DNA of 30,345 nt, from positions 1 to 30,345 of the forward strand of contig JACKIG010000041.1 of NCBI GenBank assembly GCA_020638595.1, written 5' to 3'. The notes beneath the pieces were generated by a model that saw only the letters and a list, made by a program, of their open reading frames with translations, had not been told where the DNA came from and ran no database searches. Both the position numbers and the translations under genes were made by a program. Position 1 is the first letter of the stretch; each line of letters opens with the position of its first letter. Origin of the DNA: Rhodospirillaceae bacterium (GTDB lineage: Bacteria; Pseudomonadota; Alphaproteobacteria; DSM-16000; Inquilinaceae). Shown one piece after another: positions 22,469 through 30,345 of this stretch.

Positions 22469-23296
22469 ATGGCGGAGGGATTGGGGAACCACCGCCCGCT
22501 GGCGCCACGGCTGCGGGTGCCGCGGATCGGGCCGGTCCATTGGATGGGCGTCCACACGCTGCTGCGCCGTGAGCTCAGACGTGTATGGAAGGAATGGCCG
22601 GAGACGATCCTGGCGCCGGCGTTTTCGACGCTGCTCTACATCGCCGTCTTCACCTTCGCCCTCGGCCCCGATCTGGAGACCGAGGCTGGCCGACAGGCCT
22701 TCGCCTTCATCCTTCCCGGCCTGGTCGTCATCACCATCACCGAGCGGGCCGTCGAGACACCGGCCTTTTCGCTGATCTTCGACAAGCTGGAAGGCAGCCT
22801 CGGCGATGTGCTGATGCCGCCACTCAGCGCGGCGGAGCTGACGGGCGGCTATGCCATGGCCGGCACCGTCGCCGCCCTGTCCACCGGTTCGGTGGTCCTG
22901 GCGGTGGTGGCGCTGGCTTTCGGTCTGGTGCCCGTCGATCCGCTGGCGCTGGCGTTCTTTGCCGCCGGCGGGGCGCTGATGATGACGCTGGTGGGCATCC
23001 TGATCGCCCTGCAGTCCCAGAAATGGGATCACGCGGCCGCCTTCTTCGTCTTCATCGTGGTGCCGACGACGATGTTGTCCGGCGTGTTCGCGCCGATTGA
23101 GGCGCTGCCCGGACCGGTCGCCGCGGTCATGCGCCTGAACCCGATCTTCTATGTCATCGACGGGTTCCGGGCCGGCCTCACCGGCGTGCACAGCGCCCCG
23201 GTCGGGCTGTCCCTGGCCGTGGTGACGGCTGCGATCGCGCTTCTGTCGATCGTGTGCGGGCGGCTGATTGCGTCGGGCTACCGCATCAAGCCTTGA
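22469..23296 (+). CDS. ABC-2 type transporter permease without an adjacent ATPase
   Basis: A 275-residue permease. After a 25-residue cytoplasmic start, LLRRELRRVWKEWPETILAPAFSTLLYIAVFTFALG carries the amphipathic coupling helix and first membrane helix. Further helices are near AFAFILPGLVVITIT, VVLAVVALAFGLV, LAFFAAGGALMMTLVGILIALQS, and the end FFVFIVVPTTMLSGVFAPIEALPGPVAAVMRLNPIFYVIDGFRAGL, which is the classic ABC-2 C-terminal block (NodJ/YadH group). No nucleotide-binding subunit is in the window. The start is uncertain: ATG 22469, GTG 22463 and upstream in-frame codons are all without a good ribosome binding site. Confidence 0.88.
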   Translation: MAEGLGNHRPLAPRLRVPRIGPVHWMGVHTLLRRELRRVWKEWPETILAPAFSTLLYIAVFTFALGPDLETEAGRQAFAFILPGLVVITITERAVETPAFSLIFDKLEGSLGDVLMPPLSAAELTGGYAMAGTVAALSTGSVVLAVVALAFGLVPVDPLALAFFAAGGALMMTLVGILIALQSQKWDHAAAFFVFIVVPTTMLSGVFAPIEALPGPVAAVMRLNPIFYVIDGFRAGLTGVHSAPVGLSLAVVTAAIALLSIVCGRLIASGYRIKP

Positions 23297-23305
23297 TCGG
23301 GCCGC

Positions 23306-23328
23306 GGCGATCCATCCCTCTGGTCGCC
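23306..23328. terminator. Possible bidirectional hairpin between convergent genes
   Basis: The stem GGCGA plus CCA pairs with TGG plus TCGCC (one bulged T, 6-base loop) in the 46-base gap between the convergent permease and DUF892 genes. There is no U-tract, so it is a weak terminator candidate for either direction. Confidence 0.35.
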
Positions 23329-23342
23329 GGCCGCCGTATCGC

Positions 23343-24044
23343 TCATCGGAAAGGGGTGGCGCCCAGCGCCTCCGGCATCCAGATCGTACCCATCGCGTCC
23401 CTGGCTTCATCCACCAGGCCTTGCATGGCCTGTCGCAGCTTGCGGCGCGAGCCGATGTCCGGCGCGTCCGGCTGCCGACCCTTGGTGGGCGCCGCTTCAG
23501 CGGTCCCGACCTGGCGGATGGTGGGCAGCCGGCGCGGCGGACGCGAGGGCGCGGCGGCCAGCGCGCTCTTGTGGATGCCCGACGCGGCGATGCGATCCAG
23601 CGCCTGCTCGAACGCAGCCTCCTCCGCGATCGTATCAGCCGCATGCTGGGCGATGGGGGAGCCGCCGAGCGCCATCGCCAGGGCGTGGATCGATCGGTAG
23701 CAGGCGATCTCGTAGGATTCGATCTTGCGGACGGTGGCGATCAGAGCGGCGTCCAGCACCTCCGGAATGCCGATCGCCAGCATCAGCGCCGTGGCGTCCG
23801 CCAGCATGCTGCGCATCGCCTCGCAGGGCTTGCCGCGCGGCTGCACGGCATATGTGTCGAAGGCCTGCTCCAGGCGCTGTACCTGGGCGCGCGTTTCGGC
23901 AAGGTGATGCTCCAGCGCCTGGCGCAGCGGCCCCGACTTGGCCGCGCGCGCCATCCTGGGCAATGCCCGGATCAGCTGTCTTTCGGCGTCGTAGATGCCA
24001 TGCAGCTCATCCAGCAGCAGGTCCTGGACCGACATCATGGTCAT
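23343..24044 (-). CDS. DUF892 (YciE/YciF-like) ferritin-like protein with extra C-terminal segment
   Basis: A 233-residue protein. Residues about 4-165 form the DUF892 four-helix bundle: SVQDLLLDELHGIYDAERQLIRALPRMARAAKS, EHHLAETRAQVQRLEQAFD, RGKPCEAMRS, IPEVLDAALIATVRKIESYEIACY and IAEEAAFEQALDRIA. The family binds metal and is linked to stress responses. Where the neighbouring paralogue reads VEHYEIASYG, this protein has IESYEIACYR, so a conserved His is Ser. Residues about 200-233 form an additional segment (RQAMQGLVDEARDAMGTIW) resembling an internal part of the family domain. Its ATG at 24044 has GGGAG upstream; 186 bases separate it from the paralogue, on the same strand. Confidence 0.88.
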   Translation of the reverse strand: MTMMSVQDLLLDELHGIYDAERQLIRALPRMARAAKSGPLRQALEHHLAETRAQVQRLEQAFDTYAVQPRGKPCEAMRSMLADATALMLAIGIPEVLDAALIATVRKIESYEIACYRSIHALAMALGGSPIAQHAADTIAEEAAFEQALDRIAASGIHKSALAAAPSRPPRRLPTIRQVGTAEAAPTKGRQPDAPDIGSRRKLRQAMQGLVDEARDAMGTIWMPEALGATPFR

Positions 24045-24190
24045 TCGGGCACTCCCGCTCATGCTGTCTTGTCGGGCGTATCGCCCGTAAGACAAATAAC
24101 GGTTGCGACCCGGAATGGTTCCGGCCGGTCGATCGGCAAGCCGGCAGTTCGAAACGGTCTGTCGGCGGGTTCCGTCGCTGTTTGCCCCCA

Positions 24191-24217
24191 GGGGCGGGCA
24201 GCAAGGCCACCCGCCCC
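24191..24217 (-). terminator. Strong GC hairpin after the second DUF892 gene
   Basis: A perfect 8-bp stem GGGGCGGG/CCCGCCCC with an 11-base loop lies 13 bases beyond the stop codon at 24231. There is no clear U-run on the minus strand, so it may be an attenuator rather than a full terminator between the two paralogues. Confidence 0.45.
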
Positions 24218-24230
24218 CCGGGCGCTTCCG

Positions 24231-24731
24231 TCAGGCGGCGACCTTGAGCGCAACCTGGTTGACGTCGGACTGGGCGATCTCGTTCAGCTTGCGATCGGCG
24301 GCCTTTTCCTCGTCCAGCGTCTCGGTCAACAGCTTCGCGATGTCCTTCTGTCCCAGCGCTTCGGCTAACGCGCAGGCCGACCCATAGCTGGCGATCTCGT
24401 AGTGCTCGACCTTCTGTGCGGCGGTGATGAGGGCGGCATCCAGGACTTCGGGGGTCTTGATCTCCTCCATCATCTCCTTGGCTTCCTCGACCAGGCCCTG
24501 CATCGCCTCGCAGGGCTTGCCCCGGGACCTGACGTCGAGCAGTTCGAACATCCGTTCCAGACGCTCGACCTGGCCTCTCGTCTCTTCCAGGTGATGTTCG
24601 AAGGCCTGGCGAAGCTGGTCCGACTTGGCCGCCTTGGCCATCTTCGGCAATGCCTTCAGCAGCTGTCTTTCGGCATGGTAGAGGTCGCGCAACTCTTCCA
24701 GGAGCAGGTCCTGGACGGACTTCACGGTCAT
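24231..24731 (-). CDS. DUF892 (YciE/YciF-like) ferritin-like protein
   Basis: A 166-residue protein of standard length for the family. The order of helices is SVQDLLLEELRDLYHAERQLLKALPKMAKAAKS, FEHHLEETRGQVERLERMFE, GKPCEAMQGLVEEAKEMM, TPEVLDAALITAAQKVEHYEIASYGSACALAEALG and LLTETLDEEKAADRKLNEIA. The acidic and His positions (AERQL, EHHLEET, EHYE, DEEK) are those expected to hold a di-iron or other metal site. The family is induced in osmotic and oxidative stress in enterobacteria. The ATG at 24731, with GGAGAAA upstream, is preferred to a longer in-frame start at 24776. Paralogue of the downstream 233-residue protein. Confidence 0.92.
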   Translation of the reverse strand: MTVKSVQDLLLEELRDLYHAERQLLKALPKMAKAAKSDQLRQAFEHHLEETRGQVERLERMFELLDVRSRGKPCEAMQGLVEEAKEMMEEIKTPEVLDAALITAAQKVEHYEIASYGSACALAEALGQKDIAKLLTETLDEEKAADRKLNEIAQSDVNQVALKVAA

Positions 24732-24877
24732 CTTGGTTTCTCCGGGATGCTGGGAAACGCGCGGGCCGTTGCCCATCGCCCGGACTTAACTGCAAATGCC
24801 GGTTCTGGTTCCTGCGGGCGGTCGGAAGAGGCAGCGGCAGAACAGCGCATCCCTCGGGCCCTTCCGCCAAACACGAA

Positions 24878-24909
24878 AAGGGCGGGCGAGGTCTCCCCCG
24901 TCCGCCCTT
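24878..24909 (-). terminator. Intrinsic terminator after acs
   Basis: AAGGGCGG (24878-24885) pairs with CCGCCCTT (24902-24909), extended by three further pairs including one G-U, with a 10-base loop. On the minus strand the stem is followed by a T-rich stretch (TTTCGTGTTT). It starts 21 bases past the acs stop codon and is the best terminator in the window. Confidence 0.75.
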
Positions 24910-24930
24910 GCTGGTGCCGTCCGGTCGCCG

Positions 24931-26871
<1,941 letters not shown>

Positions 26872-27152
26872 CCTTTGGACGCTCCCCAAGTATCATTGTC
26901 GGTGGTCATGGGGCAGAGCCCATGGGCTCCAATCGCCCGCCCCAGGTCTTGAACCCGCCCATGGTCTGGCGCCACGGTTCATTGGCGGCGCATTATCCAT
27001 GCTTTGCCCCACCATCACAACCGGGCGTCGTTGTCACGTCCCGCGCCGGACAGCGCAAGCGGCGCTGCATTTACCAGTTCTTAACCTATCGTCCGTCATA
27101 GTGCGCTGGGGCGTTACGCCGGTCCGGCCGCCCATTCTCAAGGAGAGCGCGC

Positions 27153-27386
27153 ATGCCAGCCGACGGTACCATCGGGTTCGCGGGCACCCTGGAAGGCGAC
27201 GGGATCGATCGTTTGACCCAGGCCAGCATGGAAGCCTGCTATTCCGCGCTCGACGCGGTGGTCTGCCAGGTTCAGGCGGATGGCCGTCTGGGCTACGCCT
27301 CGGCGGCGCGGTCGTGTCGGGCGGTGGCTAACACCGTCACCGATCTCGCCCTGTCGTCGCTTGACCAGCGGATGATGATCGGTTAG
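27153..27386 (+). CDS. Small hypothetical protein
   Basis: A 77-residue soluble protein with no recognised family. The middle (RLTQASMEACYSALDAVVCQVQADGRLG) looks helical and contains one of three Cys residues in the protein's central part; the end is ANTVTDLALSSLDQRMMIG. An AAGGAG seven bases before the ATG is among the best ribosome binding sites of the window and argues that the gene is real. It is divergent from acs (281-base gap) and its stop codon overlaps that of the Rieske gene by four bases. Confidence 0.65.
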   Translation: MPADGTIGFAGTLEGDGIDRLTQASMEACYSALDAVVCQVQADGRLGYASAARSCRAVANTVTDLALSSLDQRMMIG

Positions 27387-27745
27387 CCGGCCGCTCCCGC
27401 CCCGTCGTCCGGAACGACCAGCACCGTCCCGTCCTCCAGGCACCGGACCATTGCGGACCGCAGCGCGGTGCCCTCGCATGGTCCGGCCACGCAATACCCA
27501 TCTTCCACCCGGAACAAGGCACCGTGGGTCGCGCACATCAGGTGGCGGCCGTCGGGGCTCATGAACCTGTCCGGGGTCCAGTCCAGCGGGCTGCCGGCAT
27601 GCGGGCAGGAATTGACGTAGCCGAAGACCGTGCCGCCCCGGCGCGCCACCAGGATATCCTGCCGGGCCGCGCCGTGGCCGAGCGTGAAGCCGCGCGCCTG
27701 TCCGTCGGGGATCTCCTGCAGCCGGCACAGCGGTCGGCCGGTCAT
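27383..27745 (-). CDS. Rieske [2Fe-2S] domain protein
   Basis: A 120-residue single-domain Rieske ferredoxin. Both cluster-binding halves are present: CPHAG (Cys47, His49) and CATHG (Cys71, His74). ALFRVEDGYCVAGPCEG follows, as in ferredoxin components of NirD or dioxygenase type. The redox partner is unknown and no oxygenase is nearby. The ATG at 27745 overlaps the stop of the EVE gene upstream by four bases (ATGA), so the two are translationally coupled. A longer in-frame start at 27784 would lie within the EVE gene. Confidence 0.9.
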   Translation of the reverse strand: MTGRPLCRLQEIPDGQARGFTLGHGAARQDILVARRGGTVFGYVNSCPHAGSPLDWTPDRFMSPDGRHLMCATHGALFRVEDGYCVAGPCEGTALRSAMVRCLEDGTVLVVPDDGAGAAG

Positions 27746-28158
27746 CCGGGATCGGCGCCGGCAAGCCGGCAGACATGGCGCCATTCATCCTCGGCCACCG
27801 GCTGCACCGAGAGGCGGGAGTTGCGCACCAGCACCATCTGGGCCAGGTCGGACTCGCCCTTGATCTGCTGCAGCGTCACCGGGGCCGGCAGCGCGGCGAT
27901 GGTGCGCATGTCGACCAGCCCGAACTTGCCGGTCTCGTCCTTGGGATCGGGATAGAACTCCCGCGCCACCTCGACGATGCCGACGATCTCCTTGCCCTGC
28001 CCGGAATGGTAGAAGAAGGCGCGGTCGCCCAGGCGCATGGCCCGCATGTTGCCGGCGGCCTGATGGTTGCGCACGCCGTCCCAGGGCTCCACGCCCGCGG
28101 CCACCTGGTCGTCCCACGACCAGGTCCCGGGCTCTGACTTCACCAGCCAATAGGCCAA
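27742..28158 (-). CDS. EVE domain protein
   Basis: A 138-residue protein that is a single EVE (PUA-like) domain: YWLVKSEPGTWSWDDQ at the start, then WDGVRNHQAAGNMRAMRLGDRAFFYHSGQGKEIVGIVEV, the aromatic cage region, and VTLQQIKGESDLAQMVLVRNSRLSVQPV. EVE domains are thought to bind modified bases in RNA or DNA (relatives include human THYN1). It is followed by the Rieske gene with an ATGA overlap and preceded by a YciI gene at 49 bases, an arrangement seen in other alphaproteobacteria. Confidence 0.93.
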   Translation of the reverse strand: MAYWLVKSEPGTWSWDDQVAAGVEPWDGVRNHQAAGNMRAMRLGDRAFFYHSGQGKEIVGIVEVAREFYPDPKDETGKFGLVDMRTIAALPAPVTLQQIKGESDLAQMVLVRNSRLSVQPVAEDEWRHVCRLAGADPG

Positions 28159-28207
28159 GGCTTGGGTGTCCTCCGTTGTCCCGGCGTTGTTCCAGCGTGC
28201 GCGCGGG

Positions 28208-28492
28208 TCAGTCCTTGGGCAGGGTCTTGCGCCAGAGGGTGACCTCGACGCGCTGGAACAGCCCGGCCTTGGCGTAGGGATCGTTGGCGCAGAAGGCGTC
28301 CACCGCCGCCTGGTCGGGCAGGTCGATGATGATGACGCTGCCGGATGGCGTTTGCCCGTCCGCCGCCAGCGTCGGGCCGGCGACCAGGATGGCGTCGGTG
28401 AATTTCGCCAGATGGGCCAGGTGCGCTTCGCGGTTGGCAGCGCGCATGGCCGTGTGGTCCGGCTTGTCGAAGCAATGCACGTGATAGAGCAC
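28208..28492 (-). CDS. YciI-family protein
   Basis: A 94-residue ferredoxin-like-fold protein: MLYHVHCFDKPDHTAMR, then REAHLAHLAKFTDAILVAGP with the family His, and FCANDPYAKAGLFQRVEVTLWRKT, the D-P-x-x-x-A-G-L signature with its Asp. YciI proteins are small dimers thought to have an enzymatic role, with the His and Asp as candidate active-site residues; the reaction is unknown. It lies 65 bases downstream of tsaD and 49 bases upstream of the EVE gene. Confidence 0.9.
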   Translation of the reverse strand: MLYHVHCFDKPDHTAMRAANREAHLAHLAKFTDAILVAGPTLAADGQTPSGSVIIIDLPDQAAVDAFCANDPYAKAGLFQRVEVTLWRKTLPKD

Positions 28493-28557
28493 GGCGGCGG
28501 TCTCCCCCTGTCTGGCCGCAGGCGCGGCGCCGTTACGCTAGCCGACGGCAGGCGCCG

Positions 28558-29613
28558 TCAACAAGCCCCGCCGTCGCGGGCCGGTGGCGCGTCGGGGTCC
28601 AGCGGCCAGCGCGGCCTTGGTGCGAAATCCAGCCCGTCGGTCAGGCCCAGGCGCAGGCGCTCGATGCCGGCCCAGGCGATCATCGCCGCATTGTCGCCGC
28701 ACAGGGACAAGGGCGGTGCGGTGAAGGCGAAGCCCTCGCGCTCCGCCAGTGCCGCCAGGCGTGCCCGCAGCATCGCGTTCGCCGCGACACCGCCGGCCAC
28801 CACCAGACGGTTGGCCCCGGGGTGGTCGGTGCGGAAGCGCCCGATCGCCCGTGCCGTGCGGTCGGCCAGGCAGTCGGCCACCGCTGCCTGGAACGACGCG
28901 GCGATATCGGCGACGTCGCCAGCCCTCAGCGGCCCCGGCGGCAGGCCGTCGACCAAACGCCGCACCGCCGTCTTCAGGCCGGAGAACGAGAAGTCGGCCC
29001 CGGGCCGCCCCAGCATCGGGCGCGGCAGCGCGAAGCGCTGCGGATCGCCGGCCGTCGCCGCCCGTTCCAGCGCCGGCCCGCCGGGATAGCCGAGGTCCAG
29101 CAGCTTGGCCGCCTTGTCGAAGGCCTCGCCGGCGGCGTCGTCCACCGTGGTGCCATAGCGGCGGTAGCGGCCGACGCCCAGCACCGCCAGCAGCTGGCAA
29201 TGGCCGCCGGACACCAGCAGCAGCAGATAGGGAAACGGCAGACCCTCGGTCAGCCGCGCCGTCAGGGCGTGGCCTTCCAGATGGTTGACCGCCAGGAACG
29301 GCAGCCCGGTCGCGGCGGCGATGCCCTTGGCGGTCATGGTGCCGACGATGACGCCGCCGATCAGGCCCGGCCCGCCGGTGGCGGCGACGCCGGCCAGATC
29401 GGCGAAGCCGATCCCGGCCTCCGCCATCGTCCGGCGGATCAGGCCGTTCAGCACCGCCAGATGGGCGCGCGCCGCGACCTCCGGCACGACGCCGCCGTAG
29501 GGGGCGTGCTCCTCCAGCTGCGACTGCACCAGGGCGGCATGGATACAGCGGTCTTCGCCGACGACCGCCGCCGCCGTCTCGTCGCAGGACGTCTCTATCC
29601 CCAGGACCAGCAT
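28558..29613 (-). CDS. tsaD: tRNA threonylcarbamoyladenosine synthase component TsaD
   Basis: A 351-residue Kae1/TsaD-family ATPase that joins with TsaB and TsaE to put threonylcarbamoyl on A37 of ANN-decoding tRNAs. It starts MLVLGIETSCDETAAAVV, contains the metal site HLEGH (His111, His115) and its partner Asp307 in CGDNAAMIAW, and the ATP-binding LLVSGGHCQLL and FSFSGLKTAV segments. The start at 29613 gives the family N-terminus; the frame is open much further upstream but that part is the antisense of hemC. Divergent hemC begins 102 bases away, an arrangement common in alphaproteobacteria. Confidence 0.97.
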   Translation of the reverse strand: MLVLGIETSCDETAAAVVGEDRCIHAALVQSQLEEHAPYGGVVPEVAARAHLAVLNGLIRRTMAEAGIGFADLAGVAATGGPGLIGGVIVGTMTAKGIAAATGLPFLAVNHLEGHALTARLTEGLPFPYLLLLVSGGHCQLLAVLGVGRYRRYGTTVDDAAGEAFDKAAKLLDLGYPGGPALERAATAGDPQRFALPRPMLGRPGADFSFSGLKTAVRRLVDGLPPGPLRAGDVADIAASFQAAVADCLADRTARAIGRFRTDHPGANRLVVAGGVAANAMLRARLAALAEREGFAFTAPPLSLCGDNAAMIAWAGIERLRLGLTDGLDFAPRPRWPLDPDAPPARDGGAC

Positions 29614-29715
29614 GGCCGGCGTGATACACCAGCGCATCCGGGCCGTCGATCCATGTGCGCCGAAAGGCCAAGCCTGCGTTGACGGCGCCCCGGTGCGGCC
29701 TCTACACGTCGGGCC

Positions 29716-30345
29716 ATGTTCCTGCCCCTTCGCATCGGCACCCGCGGCAGCCCCCTTGCCCTGGCCCAGGCGCAGGAGCTGCGCGACCGCCTGGCCGCAG
29801 CCTGGCCCGAGCTGGCGCCTCCCGACGCCGTCGAGATCGTCGTCATCCGCACCACCGGCGACAAGGTCACCGACCGACCGCTGGCGGATATCGGCGGCAA
29901 GGGCCTGTTCACGAAGGAAATCGACGAGGCGCAGCTGGCGGGAACCATCACGCTCGCCGCGCATTCCGCCAAGGATCTGCCCACTTGGCTGCCGGAGGGG
30001 CTGGAGATCGCCTGCTATCTGCCCCGCGAGGATGTCCGCGATGCCCTGATCGCCCGCACCGCCGGCGGCATCGATGCGCTGCCGGCCGGGGCGGTGGTCG
30101 GCACCGGGTCGTTGCGCAGGCAGGCCCAGCTGCTGGCCCGCCGCCCCGACCTCAAGGCCGTGCCGATCCGCGGCAACGTCGCCACGCGGCTGGCCAAGGT
30201 CGCCGGGGGCACCGTCGATGCGACTTTCCTCGCCCTGGCCGGGCTGAAGCGGCTGGGCAACGCCCATGTGGCGACGGGGGTACTGGAGCCGGACGAGATG
30301 CTGCCGGCCGCAGGCCAAGGGGCGATCGCCGTCACCGCCCGCACC
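29716..30345 (+). CDS. hemC: Hydroxymethylbilane synthase, N-terminal part (cut by window edge)
   Basis: Porphobilinogen deaminase of haem biosynthesis, polymerising four porphobilinogen units. The window holds 210 codons from ATG 29716 with no stop. LRIGTRGSPLALAQAQ (5-20), GGKGLFTKEIDEAQL (60-74), HSAKDLPTWLPEG (83-95) with catalytic Asp87, GTGSLRRQAQL and the cofactor-contacting IRGNVATRL block are present. The HSAKD motif has Ala where many enzymes have Met, and GTGS where most have GTSS; neither changes a catalytic residue. The Cys that binds the dipyrromethane cofactor lies beyond the window. Confidence 0.96.
   Translation, partial: MFLPLRIGTRGSPLALAQAQELRDRLAAAWPELAPPDAVEIVVIRTTGDKVTDRPLADIGGKGLFTKEIDEAQLAGTITLAAHSAKDLPTWLPEGLEIACYLPREDVRDALIARTAGGIDALPAGAVVGTGSLRRQAQLLARRPDLKAVPIRGNVATRLAKVAGGTVDATFLALAGLKRLGNAHVATGVLEPDEMLPAAGQGAIAVTART

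Noticed and set aside
28558..30318. A 586-codon form of TsaD with a long N-terminal extension
   Set aside because: The extension is the antisense of hemC; TsaD homologues start at MLVLGIETSCDET.

Overview
The window is high-GC DNA from an alphaproteobacterium, probably Rhodospirillales-like. The evidence is long GC-rich open frames on both strands of real genes, divergent tsaD/hemC, an ethylmalonyl-CoA pathway operon, a TRAP transporter, NnrU, and small proteins typical of that group. No rRNA, tRNA, CRISPR array, transposase or phage gene was seen. The species cannot be named from sequence alone.

Layout. (1) 1-3232, minus strand: mcd-mch-ecm, three successive steps of the ethylmalonyl-CoA pathway for assimilating acetyl-CoA; ecm runs off the left edge. 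(2) 3742-5679: an orphan RTX calcium-binding-repeat protein and a YcxB-like membrane protein whose C-terminus carries a 30-bp tandem duplication. (3) 5761-9186: glgP (glycogen phosphorylase) and an L-lactate dehydrogenase, a probable glycogen-to-lactate pair. (4) 9446-17079: a nine-gene minus-strand sugar-acid cluster. It holds a TRAP transporter in the order dctP-dctM-dctQ, an IclR regulator, a KduD-like dehydrogenase, a KdgF-like cupin, an SDR, a 2-keto-3-deoxy-L-fuconate dehydrogenase-like SDR and a fumarylacetoacetase-family hydrolase. A 17-bp perfect palindrome lies 234 bp upstream of dctP and is a candidate IclR operator. (5) 17875-23296, mostly plus strand: an accessory run of small or poorly known genes (GNAT acetyltransferase, small membrane protein, possible DUF3916-like protein, proline-rich peptide, VTT-type membrane protein, truncated PRC-barrel gene, NnrU, ABC-2 permease without an ATPase). 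(6) 23343-24731: two tandem ferritin-like DUF892 (YciE/YciF) paralogues. (7) 24931-26871: acs. (8) 27153-30345: a small unknown gene, then Rieske, EVE, YciI and tsaD genes on the minus strand, and divergent hemC cut by the right edge.

How the genes work together. Acs makes acetyl-CoA from acetate and the ethylmalonyl-CoA operon would assimilate it. The cluster at 9446-17079 looks like an import and catabolic unit for a uronate or deoxy-sugar acid. It combines a KdgF/KduD-like front end with an oxidise-then-hydrolyse back end (2,4-diketo-3-deoxy acid to pyruvate plus a hydroxy acid). No 2-keto-3-deoxygluconate kinase or aldolase is present locally. This combination is the best candidate for an undescribed pathway in the window. 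All function calls come from reading sequence and remembered families; no database search was run.
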